Assembly (NCBI RefSeq): GCF_016902445.1
Contig: NZ_JACSNX010000001.1
Coordinates: forward strand, 310,001-374,000
Length of the DNA stretch: 64,000 nucleotides
Reading direction: 5' to 3'
From: Oscillibacter valericigenes
Lineage (GTDB): Bacteria; Bacillota; Clostridia; Oscillospirales; Oscillospiraceae
Shown here: one piece after another, positions 1-7,166 of the stretch
Numbering within the stretch: position 1 is the stretch's first letter
Layout: every line of letters begins with the position of its first letter
Notes under the pieces: model-generated
The model's input: the letters and a program-made list of their open reading frames with translations, nothing else
The model's database searches: none
Told to the model about the DNA's origin: nothing
Translations under genes and position numbers: made by a program

Positions 1-955
1 CCTCATAGCTGATCCGTTTCGGAGCTCCGATCCGCTTCAGCACGCCAAGCAGCGTCGTATAGGGGTACCGGATATCGATCTCCAGCAGTTTCTGCTGGCT
101 CTCGATGGACTCCTTGAACTTGGCGTATAAGCAGTCCATCCCAGTCTTGAATGCCTCCAAGTCGGCGCCACACTTGTGTTCCAGCTTCAGAGGATCGCCG
201 AGGGGAATGATGCGGTCGCTGCCTCCAGTCAGAAGGATCGGATAGAGGTTTGCTCCGCTGACTCCCACATCGGAGGTTGTGAATCGAAGGCCAGGGCGCA
301 TGGAATGGGCATTGCGGATGCCTTTTGCCGCAACCGCAGCATGGTAGGTATCCAGCAGTTCGTTGGTCTGCCCGTCCAGCGTCCAAATCGCCGTGACGAT
401 CGAGTGGTCAAAATTCGCCGCTAGGAAGTGGTTGCCGGGGAAGTCCCTATCCAGGACAGTCCTAACACACTGGACCAGGGGCAAAATCTCCAGCACAGCA
501 TAGTCCTTCGGGTCGCCGCCATGGACAGCAGATACCTTCTCATCCGCTACCTTGATGAGGCTTTCTCCCGCCGCGACATCCATGCAGTAGTTCAAGATCC
601 TGGTGAACACCTTCTTCGAGACTTTGTTCAGCGCATGGCCGGAGATCCGGGCACGCTCCAGGATTGTCTTGATCGCGCAGGATCGGACGGGATAGGTCTC
701 CCCATTGACTTTCAGGAGCAGATTGGTGTTTTCCATGGTGTCTGCGATGATCTCCGCCCTTCCCTCATGCTCGTACAGCTTGAGATAGAGATCCCCCATC
801 GGAGTATCCTTCTCAAGCGACTCGAACACGATGCTTCTGGAGGGCGTCACCATCCACCGGCTGTTGTCCTGGCGTTCCTTCAAGAAATCCAAAAACTCGC
901 TTGGATCACTGAAGGAGCAACTGTAGTTGTCCGCGTAGATGTTTCTTTCCGTCAT
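1..955 (-). CDS. Unknown protein, C-terminus cut by window edge
   Basis: An uninterrupted minus-strand frame runs from an ATG at 955 to the left edge, giving at least 318 codons. The translation starts MTERNIYADNYSCSF and has normal amino-acid composition with no signal peptide or membrane segment. An AAAGGCGG ribosome site lies just upstream of the ATG. I do not recognise the family; it resembles the long soluble hypothetical proteins carried by clostridial plasmids and conjugative elements. It lies downstream of a structured leader with an intrinsic terminator (1011-1053), so its expression may depend on read-through. The true 3' end is outside the window. Confidence 0.75.
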   Translation of the reverse strand, partial: MTERNIYADNYSCSFSDPSEFLDFLKERQDNSRWMVTPSRSIVFESLEKDTPMGDLYLKLYEHEGRAEIIADTMENTNLLLKVNGETYPVRSCAIKTILERARISGHALNKVSKKVFTRILNYCMDVAAGESLIKVADEKVSAVHGGDPKDYAVLEILPLVQCVRTVLDRDFPGNHFLAANFDHSIVTAIWTLDGQTNELLDTYHAAVAAKGIRNAHSMRPGLRFTTSDVGVSGANLYPILLTGGSDRIIPLGDPLKLEHKCGADLEAFKTGMDCLYAKFKESIESQQKLLEIDIRYPYTTLLGVLKRIGAPKRISYE

Positions 956-1010
956 TGGTTTTACCGCCTTTCAAAATGATTTCTCAAACCCGCCGGAGCG
1001 GTATTTGGAC

Positions 1011-1165
1011 AAAAAAAGAGCACTTCGATTTGTGGTGTCACAAATCAAAGCGCAAATAGTTGGTGGCTGCTATCTTCCGGCCACCTATTCAGTCCATGAG
1101 CATATCCGCTCACGCCTCACTGCTTACTCAGATCCCCATCGGGAGAAGATTATCTAATAAGTACA
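1011..1165 (-). ncRNA. Candidate structured leader or small RNA
   Basis: On the minus strand a transcript from the promoter at 1171-1199 would start near 1164. It would form a TGAGC/GCTCA hairpin (1097-1112), a GGTGGC/GCCACC hairpin (1062-1085), then a 15-pair stem with two mismatches (1020-1053) followed by seven U (1011-1017). The last element is a textbook intrinsic terminator. The RNA would end about 55 nt before the ATG at 955, so it could be a regulatory leader or a free small RNA. I do not recognise a known riboswitch class in it. Confidence 0.5.
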
Positions 1166-1170
1166 CGGCA

Positions 1171-1199
1171 ATCTTAGCATGAGGCGAGTAAGGCGGCAA
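1171..1199 (-). promoter_or_regulatory. Sigma-A-like promoter for the leader RNA
   Basis: Reading the minus strand, TTGCCG (1199-1194) and TAAGAT (1176-1171) are separated by exactly 17 nt. It would drive the leader RNA and the gene at 955-1. Confidence 0.45.
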
Positions 1200-1253
1200 G
1201 CATACCGAAAAGTACTACAATTACTTTATTGTGATTTATTTCCAATTTCTCTC

Positions 1254-1308
1254 TTGACATTACGTCCAACTGGACGTATTATATGCGTATCACGTCCAGC
1301 TGGACGTA
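1254..1308 (+). promoter_or_regulatory. Promoter with two dyad operators for the XRE gene
   Basis: A consensus -35 TTGACA (1254-1259), a 17-nt spacer and TATTAT (1277-1282) form a strong sigma-A promoter. The dyad TACGTCCAACTGGACGTA (1261-1278) fills the spacer and touches the -10. A second, CACGTCCAGCTGGACGTA (1291-1308), covers the start region and abuts the ribosome site AAGGAGG. The two sites are 30 bp apart centre to centre, close to three helical turns. The layout is that of an autorepressed regulator promoter. Confidence 0.8.
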
Positions 1309-1320
1309 AGGAGGTTTACA

Positions 1321-2019
1321 ATGAATCATTTCTATCCCGCTGAATATGGCTTCCTGTTCGAGGAAGAAAGTGATTTCGTACCTGGTATTGGAGAGATGAT
1401 AACCCTCCTCGCACCAGGTGAGGAGTTTCTCAAGCAGCGTGAAGCGTTAGGGCTCACGCAGCAGCAGGTAGCTGATAAGGCAGGAATCCTCATCCGGCAA
1501 TACCAACGTCTGGAGAGTGGTGAGCGAAGCCTGGACAGCACATCCTTCCGAATCGGGCTGAATGTCTGCCATGCGCTCCAAATTGATCCCAGATTCTACT
1601 GCGAAGCTCGTACTAAAGAGGAAGGACAGCGGGTACGCGAGCAGAGACTGCTGAAAGCGAAAGCCGAGGCTGAGGCCGAGGCCGAGGACTCTAATGCGGC
1701 ACCGGAAGAGGAACCTCATAATGAAACGCCCAGCCGGCAGTTCAAGTATGTCACCTATCGTGAGACCGAAGATGGCGATCCAGGCGAAATCATAGGTGTA
1801 GAATTTGGGACCGGGATCAACGCGGTTTTCGACCAGATCTCCCAGTCGATCAGGGATGACCTCTCTGTGAATCCTGACTACGATGGCTGCGATATTGGCA
1901 TCTACGACTATGAACAACTTCAAGATCATCACTATTCTGTCCAGGCCGTGGTTGATCGGCCTTATGCCCCAAGGAATGATTTGTATGACTACCTGGTGGT
2001 AGAAAGCGAACAGGAATAA
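1321..2019 (+). CDS. XRE-family transcriptional regulator
   Basis: 232 residues. An XRE-type helix-turn-helix lies around residues 38-80 (EALGLTQQQVADKAG then RQYQRLESGERSL). A charged Ala/Glu-rich linker around 105-130 leads to a C-terminal domain of about 90 residues that I do not recognise, probably for sensing or dimerisation. The ATG at 1321 has AAGGAGG directly upstream. The promoter carries two perfect dyads that this protein most likely binds itself. The gene stands alone and ends at a bidirectional terminator. Its target genes other than itself cannot be told from the sequence. Confidence 0.85.
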   Translation: MNHFYPAEYGFLFEEESDFVPGIGEMITLLAPGEEFLKQREALGLTQQQVADKAGILIRQYQRLESGERSLDSTSFRIGLNVCHALQIDPRFYCEARTKEEGQRVREQRLLKAKAEAEAEAEDSNAAPEEEPHNETPSRQFKYVTYRETEDGDPGEIIGVEFGTGINAVFDQISQSIRDDLSVNPDYDGCDIGIYDYEQLQDHHYSVQAVVDRPYAPRNDLYDYLVVESEQE

Positions 2020-2085
2020 GACAGATGGCCGCTTTCTTATACACTTGAGGAGATTGAAGGATATGCTCTCAAGGAGCAGATGATG

Positions 2086-2130
2086 AAACAGGCACCCCAC
2101 AATCCTTTGGGATTGTGAGGTGCCTGTTTT
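2086..2130. terminator. Bidirectional intrinsic terminator
   Basis: AAACAGGCACC...ACAATCC pairs with GGATTGT...GGTGCCTGTTT around a short TTTG-type loop, with A and T runs on both sides. It serves the convergent genes ending at 2019 and 2129. Confidence 0.9.
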
Positions 2131-2353
2131 AGTCTTTATTTCCAGCCAGAGCCTGTATGTAATCCGCTACGATTTCAGACAGAAGTTCTGACCGATTGAT
2201 CCGGCCTGCCAGGGACCTTGCTCCATTATGATTTGTGATGTAGGTCGGATCACCTGTTAGCAGGAAACCGACGATCTGATTGATAGGGGCATAACCGCGC
2301 TCTTGGAGCGCCGAGTATATCAGCCGCAGCCTTTCCGCATCCGTCATTTCCAT
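2129..2353 (-). CDS. IreB-like (UPF0297) protein
   Basis: About 74 residues from ATG 2353. The segment [20 protein letters not shown] followed by [14 protein letters not shown] matches the IreB/UPF0297 core nearly word for word. IreB is a small phosphoprotein substrate of the Ser/Thr kinase IreK in Firmicutes, and chromosomal copies sit next to ruvX-type genes. Here it is the last gene of an ImmA/IrrE operon, which is unusual. The usual N-terminal segment bearing the phosphorylated threonines is missing from the 74-residue form. A longer reading in the same frame overlaps the upstream small gene and is less likely. It is probably an accessory paralogue. Confidence 0.75.
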   Translation of the reverse strand: MEMTDAERLRLIYSALQERGYAPINQIVGFLLTGDPTYITNHNGARSLAGRINRSELLSEIVADYIQALAGNKD

Positions 2354-2366
2354 ATATGCCCCCTGG

Positions 2367-2525
2367 TTACTGTACCCGATAGCCACGCTCCACCGTGGCA
2401 AGTACATAATCCAACATACTCTCATGTGATGGGAATGTCTTTGGCTCCAAGCCTTCAACTTCATGAAAAGAGATGATCCGGTCAACCGAATCCTGCCAAC
2501 AAACGCAATTTGTATCTATCCTCAT
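2367..2525 (-). CDS. Small unknown protein (52 aa)
   Basis: ATG at 2525 overlaps the TGA of the upstream gene in an ATGA junction, and the TAA at 2367-2369 lies 13 nt before the next start. The translation begins [16 protein letters not shown] and ends ERGYRVQ, with ordinary soluble composition. Tight coupling on both sides supports it as a real cistron of the ImmA operon. Function unknown. Confidence 0.65.
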   Translation of the reverse strand: MRIDTNCVCWQDSVDRIISFHEVEGLEPKTFPSHESMLDYVLATVERGYRVQ

Positions 2526-2818
2526 TCTTGGCACCTCAAAGGTATCTTCCGTTCCACAAACCAGCGGCCGATGATATTGCCAGTTAAATTGGCTGTCCTC
2601 TCAAAGTAAAGGAAGCGCCGCTGTCCACGCATCATGACAGTATAGCGATCCCCTTGCCCACCGGCTTTCGCCGCATATGACGGCCGGATGTCGAGGACTC
2701 GGTCTATTTCATATGTTATCCCATTCTCCCAGGTAAGCGCACGGGGCAGCATGACGCCATCCTCATTGAAATGGACGGAAACCGCCACATACGCTTTATA
2801 CTCCGCCCCCGCGTCCAT
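2522..2818 (-). CDS. Conserved small protein of ImmA/polymerase cluster
   Basis: 98 residues beginning MDAGAEYKAYVAVSVHFNED, predicted mostly beta-strand. I recognise it as a hypothetical protein recurrently found beside ImmA/IrrE and Y-family polymerase genes in clostridial mobile elements, but know no function. It starts 5 nt after the peptidase gene and its stop overlaps the start of the 52-residue gene, so translation is probably coupled. Confidence 0.75.
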   Translation of the reverse strand: MDAGAEYKAYVAVSVHFNEDGVMLPRALTWENGITYEIDRVLDIRPSYAAKAGGQGDRYTVMMRGQRRFLYFERTANLTGNIIGRWFVERKIPLRCQE

Positions 2819-2823
2819 GGCCT

Positions 2824-3363
2824 TCAGCAGAGCGGCTTGCTGATGTCTCGCCGCAGGAAATCAGACTGCGCAAGATATGGGGCCTGGAACCGGCCATCAC
2901 GCTTTTCAAGAAGCCGCAGTTTGAAGTCCAGCAGTTCCGGCGGGACATTCAGCGAACTGGCCACAGAGAAGAAGTCTGTATGGCTCTGGAGCGTGTCAAA
3001 CAAATCTGTGTCATCGACCAGGAACTCCGCTGCGAAAATATTGGCTTCCCGCTCCATAAAGTCTCTGTCATCCAGATAGGACAACTCGTGGAACGTGCGG
3101 ATCTTACTATCCACATGTAAGACACCATGCGCCAGCTCGTGGGCGAGGATGACCCGCTGCACCAGGTCTTCCAACTCGCTGTTGACCACGGCGATTTTAC
3201 ATCTGCTGTGGATCAGAAAGAAGCCCTTACATGACCCAGCATGACAGCCCATCGGTTGTCTGGAAACGCGGATTCCCATAGCCTCGCACAATTCCTCCGC
3301 ATCAGATGTCTTATATTTGCTCTTTAAGCGAGCGACTTCTCGCTTGATACTTTCTGCCCGCAT
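2824..3363 (-). CDS. ImmA/IrrE-family metallopeptidase
   Basis: 179 residues from ATG 3363, which has GAGGTG at good spacing. The HExxH zinc motif is in ILAHELAHGVLH, and further acidic residues in an EREANIFAAEFL stretch complete the IrrE/ImmA signature. Family members cleave or inactivate XRE repressors, for example ImmA on ImmR of ICEBs1 and IrrE on DdrO after DNA damage. The upstream gene of the same operon is an XRE regulator, which is the obvious substrate. Together with the divergent polymerase it forms a plausible LexA-independent damage switch. Confidence 0.9.
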   Translation of the reverse strand: MRAESIKREVARLKSKYKTSDAEELCEAMGIRVSRQPMGCHAGSCKGFFLIHSRCKIAVVNSELEDLVQRVILAHELAHGVLHVDSKIRTFHELSYLDDRDFMEREANIFAAEFLVDDTDLFDTLQSHTDFFSVASSLNVPPELLDFKLRLLEKRDGRFQAPYLAQSDFLRRDISKPLC

Positions 3364-3472
3364 CTCCATCACCTCGATTCAAAATAGAGCTGGGCTCCCT
3401 TTATATGCGTCATAGTAGCAATCCAGGAGTCCCATAATCCGTACTACATTTACCGGGCTGAATCGAGTATGA

Positions 3473-3910
3473 TCAATCGCGGTATTTTTTGGGCGTGAAT
3501 TTGTTGTGGGCATCTTCCTTACATGCCAGGTATGCCTGCATCACTGCCTGGAAGAACTGGTCCTTGTCCTCCTGGGGGACCTCGCCGCCGGCGAACATCG
3601 TCTTAACGCCGTCAAGAAGATCCTCCAGCTCACCGGCTCCTTTCTGGCCGTGCCTCATGCGCACGGCGTTGAGATAAGGTGCCTCATCCAGTCCATAGGA
3701 GGGGTCCTCCACATCAGGGCGGGAGAGATACGCTTCCGAAACGCCCAGCACTTCCGCAAGCTTATACAGGTTGCGGCCACGGGGGACCACAGTCTCTGTC
3801 TCATATTTCGATACTGTGCGGATGGTAAGCCCGGACTTCTCCGCCAGCTCCGCTTGGGTCAAATTCTTTCTGGCTCTGCTCTCCCGGATCTTCTCGCCAA
3901 TTGTCTTCAT
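3473..3910 (-). CDS. XRE-family repressor, likely ImmA target
   Basis: 145 residues from ATG 3910 with an AAAGAGGA ribosome site. The helix-turn-helix occupies about residues 5-60 (KNLTQAELAEKSGLTIRT then SKYETETVVPRG). The C-terminal 80 residues are helical and acidic. It heads the minus-strand operon and diverges from the Y-family polymerase. The shared region contains five TAGAACTT-type repeats that it may bind. Cleavage by the adjacent ImmA-like peptidase would relieve repression; this is inferred from the ImmR/ImmA and DdrO/IrrE systems. Confidence 0.85.
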   Translation of the reverse strand: MKTIGEKIRESRARKNLTQAELAEKSGLTIRTVSKYETETVVPRGRNLYKLAEVLGVSEAYLSRPDVEDPSYGLDEAPYLNAVRMRHGQKGAGELEDLLDGVKTMFAGGEVPQEDKDQFFQAVMQAYLACKEDAHNKFTPKKYRD

Positions 3911-3954
3911 AGCTTCATCCTCTTTCTGCAGGCAATAACGAGTCAATTTCTCAA

Positions 3955-4099
3955 AAGTTCTATTGACAGGGGCCGTCGTACCTGCTATTGTATGGATAGA
4001 ACTTTATAGAACTTACATGGAACGATGTAGAACTTGATTGCATTATAAATGGAAGTTTGCGCATTGTCAAGTAGAATGTGAAGGAATTTTATAGAACTT
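3955..4099. promoter_or_regulatory. Divergent promoters with phased TAGAACTT repeats
   Basis: Plus promoter: TTGACA (3963-3968), 17 nt, TATTGT (3986-3991). Minus promoter: TTGACA (4070-4065), 17 nt, TATAAT (4047-4042). TAGAACTT occurs at 3997-4004, 4007-4014, 4028-4035 and 4092-4099, with an inverted copy at 3955-3962. The first three are offset by 10 and 21 bp, i.e. on one face of the helix. They cover both predicted start points. This is a shared operator region for the repressor and the polymerase. Confidence 0.75.
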
Positions 4100-4127
4100 C
4101 CATCGAGCCGAAAGCGAGGGTAGGACT

Positions 4128-5372
4128 ATGTGCAATCGGGTTGTATTCCACAGCGACCTCAACAACTGCTATGCCAGTATTGAGTGTATGCTGCACCCGG
4201 AACTGAGAGGGACATATCTTGCTGTCTGCGGCAGTACAGAGGAGCGGCATGGGATCGTATTGGCGAAGAACCAGCTGGCCAAAAAATGCGGCGTCAAGAC
4301 GGGTGATGTCATTTGGGAGGCAAAGCAGAAGTGTCCGCAGCTGACCACTGTTCCGCCGCACATGGAGCAATATTTGAAATTCTCTAAAATCGTACGGGCA
4401 ATCTATCTGCGGTACTCTCCCGAAGTGGAGGCATTTGGGATCGATGAGAGCTGGATCGAGATGACCGGGTCCCCGCTGCTGGAGCATCGCTCCCCGGTCG
4501 ATGTAGCCAATGAGATCCGTGAAACGGTGAAGGCGGAGACAGGGCTCACGGTTTCCATCGGAGTCAGCTTCAATAAGATATTCGCCAAATTGGGCTCCGA
4601 TATGAAGAAGCCGGACGCTGTGACAGAGATCTGGGAAGACACATTCCGCGACCAGGTCTGGCCCCTCCCTGTATCGGATCTTCTCTACGTTGGCCGCGCC
4701 ACTACGGACAAGCTTGCCCGATATGGCATCCATACGATCGGCGCCTTGGCGAAAGCAGAACCGGAATTCCTGCAGCGGGTACTTGGGCGGAACGGCCTAA
4801 AGCTCTGGATCTACGCCAATGGCAAGGACACCTCGCGTGTGATGCCGTGCGATTATGAGCCGCCCGTCAAAAGCATCGGGCATGGGATCACCTGCACTGC
4901 GGATTTGGCCACAGAATATGAGGTGCGGCAAGTCCTGTTGGAACTCAGTCAAGAGGTCGGCAAGAAACTGCGCAAACATCATTTGGCCGCGACCGGCGTC
5001 CGTATCTATGTGCGGGACTGTACCCTGAACCATCGCGAATACCAAGCGCGGATGCCCTTCCCCACGCAGAGTTTTCTGGAATTGGCCGAGGCAGGCTCGA
5101 AGCTGTTTCATCGCAGGTATGGTTGGGACCACCCTGTCCGATCCCTCACCATCAGCGCGATCGACCTGGTACCGTCAGATACGCCTATCCAGCTGGATCT
5201 CTGGACAGACTTCGCCAGGCACAAAAGGAAATTGGATTTGGAGCGTACAGTAGAGGATATCCGCAGACGCTTTGGCATAAGGGCGATCAACTTTGCCTCC
5301 CTGGGTGACTCTTTGAAGATCCCATCCCACAGAGAAGTAGAATATAAAATGCCGGCTGTTATGTATCAGTGA
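4128..5372 (+). CDS. Y-family translesion DNA polymerase
   Basis: 414 residues. The N-terminal SDLNNCYASIE and the GIDESW segment supply the Asp and Asp-Glu that hold the catalytic metals in DinB/UmuC polymerases. The HhH/thumb and little-finger regions follow at about 165-380, so the protein is full length. It copies past damaged bases at the cost of mutations. Expression is probably controlled by the divergent XRE/ImmA pair through TAGAACTT repeats. A LexA/UmuD-fold-like gene follows 13 nt downstream, reminiscent of UmuC/UmuD partners, although that gene is frameshifted here. Confidence 0.92.
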   Translation: MCNRVVFHSDLNNCYASIECMLHPELRGTYLAVCGSTEERHGIVLAKNQLAKKCGVKTGDVIWEAKQKCPQLTTVPPHMEQYLKFSKIVRAIYLRYSPEVEAFGIDESWIEMTGSPLLEHRSPVDVANEIRETVKAETGLTVSIGVSFNKIFAKLGSDMKKPDAVTEIWEDTFRDQVWPLPVSDLLYVGRATTDKLARYGIHTIGALAKAEPEFLQRVLGRNGLKLWIYANGKDTSRVMPCDYEPPVKSIGHGITCTADLATEYEVRQVLLELSQEVGKKLRKHHLAATGVRIYVRDCTLNHREYQARMPFPTQSFLELAEAGSKLFHRRYGWDHPVRSLTISAIDLVPSDTPIQLDLWTDFARHKRKLDLERTVEDIRRRFGIRAINFASLGDSLKIPSHREVEYKMPAVMYQ

Positions 5373-5385
5373 GGAGTGAGAATCA

Positions 5386-5741
5386 ATGACAGATCATGTG
5401 AATTATGTAGGTCGGGTGGACCATCCTATTTTGATGGACGAGTCTGACCAGACAGTGATGATAAAGGGCTTCACCGGTCGGCTTGCCGGTGATGTTATGC
5501 TCTTTAACAGCTTTGGCCGGCACTATCTCGACTATGGGATCACAGACGGAAGCTTGCTGCTCTGTGCCATGGGATCGAGCCGCATGACGGCGACTTGGTC
5601 ATCAAGATGAATCAGGGCAAGCCGGCTGTCTATATCTTCCGGCTCGGCTCCACCGAGACTGCCGAGGGCTCCATGCGCGTGTTGGGAAATGCGGATGAGG
5701 CTGATTACGTGATCGTCAGTGCCTTTAACTTCTACCACTGA
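5386..5741 (+). pseudogene. Frameshifted LexA/UmuD-fold-like protein
   Basis: The first frame opens at ATG 5386 and stops at 5610. From about 5568 the reading continues in the frame one base earlier (GIEPHDGDLVIKMNQGKP) to TGA 5739-5741, so one base seems missing near 5560-5571. The joined protein of about 118 residues contains YGITDGSLLL then PHDGDLVI, the beta-layout of S24/LexA/UmuD domains. The catalytic Ser and Lys positions look replaced by His and Phe, so it would be a non-cleaving relative. It directly follows the Y-family polymerase. A sequencing error is possible. Confidence 0.6.
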
Positions 5742-5756
5742 TTGGAGGGATTCGCA

Positions 5757-6347
5757 TTGGATAAATTCGCCAGCTATCTGAGAAAGTTAGACATCACTCA
5801 GAATGTGACAGAAGAAGAGGTGGAGAAGACGGAAATGCTGCTGCATGTCTACGCACCTACACTGCGTAGCGCCGCACATCGGCTAGAGGAATTGGGCGAG
5901 GAGTGCTATGAGGGACGGCGCCAGACGATCTCCGACTTCATCAATCTGGCAATCGACTATGATCGGGATGCAGATCGGAAAAGGATCGCAGAGCGGCTCT
6001 CTGACATGGGCCATTCCATGGAACTGCTCTCCATCCTGGAGTCTGCCCTTCTCTTGATGAAGGAAGACCCCAGGCATGGAGACCTTTACTACAAGCTCCT
6101 CTCCACCCGCTACTTTGATGCCTACTGCCGCTCCAATGAGGATGCCTTCCTCGCACTCGGGATGTCCTCTTCTTCCTACTACCGGCACATCAAGCGTGCG
6201 GTTCGAATGTACGCTGCCTACCTCTGGTGCGTGGTCATTCCCGATCTGATCCTCAAGGAGGACTTGAGAAAGGAATACAACGGAGATGCCGCCGGACATG
6301 GAGGTGGGAGTCAAGTGGGAGACAAAGTGGCAGTCAACTGGTACTGA
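5757..6347 (+). CDS. Unknown helical protein with C-terminal HTH-like segment
   Basis: 196 residues from TTG 5757, chosen because GGAGGG (5744-5749) is correctly spaced; no ATG is suitably placed. The protein is strongly helical. A segment near residues 140-165 (LGMSSSSYYRHIKRAVRM) looks like the recognition part of a sigma region 4 or ArpU-like helix-turn-helix. The tail after 175 is Gly-rich. It follows the frameshifted S24-like gene by 15 nt and ends before two tandem terminators. A role in transcription is only an inference. Confidence 0.6.
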   Translation: MDKFASYLRKLDITQNVTEEEVEKTEMLLHVYAPTLRSAAHRLEELGEECYEGRRQTISDFINLAIDYDRDADRKRIAERLSDMGHSMELLSILESALLLMKEDPRHGDLYYKLLSTRYFDAYCRSNEDAFLALGMSSSSYYRHIKRAVRMYAAYLWCVVIPDLILKEDLRKEYNGDAAGHGGGSQVGDKVAVNWY

Positions 6348-6439
6348 AATGAGAACTTTTCCGGCAAGATAATGGGAGCTGACTGGCATTGATAACGAAA
6401 ATCTGACCTTGTATAATTGACTATGCTGGAAGGCATATA

Positions 6440-6472
6440 GGCTCCTCGGAGTGATCCGAGGGGCCATTTTTT
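6440..6472 (+). terminator. Intrinsic terminator
   Basis: GGCTCCTCGG pairs with CCGAGGGGCC around a 6-nt loop, followed by ATTTTTT. It ends the polymerase transcript. Confidence 0.85.
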
Positions 6473-6500
6473 ATGCCCTTCCCAGCCAATACGGGGCAAA

Positions 6501-6541
6501 GAGCCGGACTGCTGCGATCGTGCAGCGGCCCGGCTTTTTTG
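6501..6541 (+). terminator. Second tandem intrinsic terminator
   Basis: GAGCCGG.C.GCTGC pairs with GCAGC.G.CCGGCT, followed by seven T. It lies only about 30 nt after the previous terminator. Confidence 0.85.
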
Positions 6542-6607
6542 CTGCCCAGAGTTGGGAGCATAGTCTATGTCCTGCAGTCCATATCGGGCGAGAGGCCCGC
6601 CTCCATG

Positions 6608-6635
6608 CTGTTCGAGTTGGTCAAAAATCGAACAG
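6608..6635 (+). promoter_or_regulatory. Inverted repeat before sigma-like gene
   Basis: CTGTTCGA and TCGAACAG form a perfect 8-bp inverted repeat with a 12-nt spacer. It is followed by TTTT and then by the ribosome site at 6640-6644. It could be an operator or a leader hairpin that influences the gene at 6651. Confidence 0.4.
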
Positions 6636-6650
6636 TTTTGGAGGAAAAAC

Positions 6651-7049
6651 ATGAAAACAGTCAAAATTAAAGACTACTTCGGTAAGATCCATTATGTTCC
6701 GGTCAATGATGAGGTGTACGAGGCGCTGCGTGATATCCGTCGTGAGGAGGATCGACTCAGGAAAAGGACTGCTTATCACCGAAGCAGATTTTCCCTTGAT
6801 GAATATGAGACGGGAATGCGCACCGGAGAGAGTGATCCAATTCAGGAGGAACTGATTCGCAAGGAGGAATGCATCCGCCTTTATGAGGCGATCTCCCAGC
6901 TGACCCCGCTTCAGCGGCGCCGTATTCAAATGCTGATGGAAGATATGAACTATACCCAAATTGCTCGCGTAGAGGGAAGAAATCCCTCCGTGATTTATCG
7001 TTCGATCCAAGGCAGTTTCCTGCACCTGCGGCGCCTTCTGAAGGAATAA
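6651..7049 (+). CDS. Sigma-70 region 4-like protein
   Basis: 132 residues from ATG 6651, preceded by GGAGG. The N-terminal half is charged (DIRREEDRLRKR). The C-terminal half, ISQLTPLQRRRIQMLMEDMN then YTQIARVEGRNPSVIYRSI, is a sigma region 4 helix-turn-helix. No region 2 is visible, so it may be a DNA-binding regulator rather than a full sigma factor. Such proteins are common in clostridial conjugative elements and phages. A GC-rich hairpin follows the stop. Confidence 0.8.
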   Translation: MKTVKIKDYFGKIHYVPVNDEVYEALRDIRREEDRLRKRTAYHRSRFSLDEYETGMRTGESDPIQEELIRKEECIRLYEAISQLTPLQRRRIQMLMEDMNYTQIARVEGRNPSVIYRSIQGSFLHLRRLLKE

Positions 7050-7062
7050 AGGTTATGTGAGA

Positions 7063-7090
7063 GGCGGCCAGCGCATTGGCTGGCCGCCTT
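7063..7090 (+). terminator. GC-rich hairpin after sigma-like gene
   Basis: GGCGGCCAGC pairs with GCTGGCCGCC across a 5-6 nt loop. The downstream T-run is poor (TTCTCC), so termination may be partial. Confidence 0.6.
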
Positions 7091-7166
7091 CTCCAAGTTT
7101 TGTGTTGTCAAAGAACTACGATATACGTAAACAATAGTAGAGTAAAAAGATAGGAGGGGTCATCCC

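Noticed and set aside
428-1157. Plus-strand frames at 428-979 and 939-1157.
   Set aside because: They lie opposite the partial minus-strand gene and the structured leader and have shadow-like composition without ribosome sites.
3955-4099. LexA/SOS box for the Y-family polymerase.
   Set aside because: The repeats read TAGAACTT, mostly in direct orientation, and lack the GAAC-N4-GTTC arrangement of Firmicutes LexA sites.
5560-5575. Programmed -1 frameshifting in the S24-like gene.
   Set aside because: No X-XXY-YYZ slippery heptamer is present near the shift. A lost base or sequence error is simpler.
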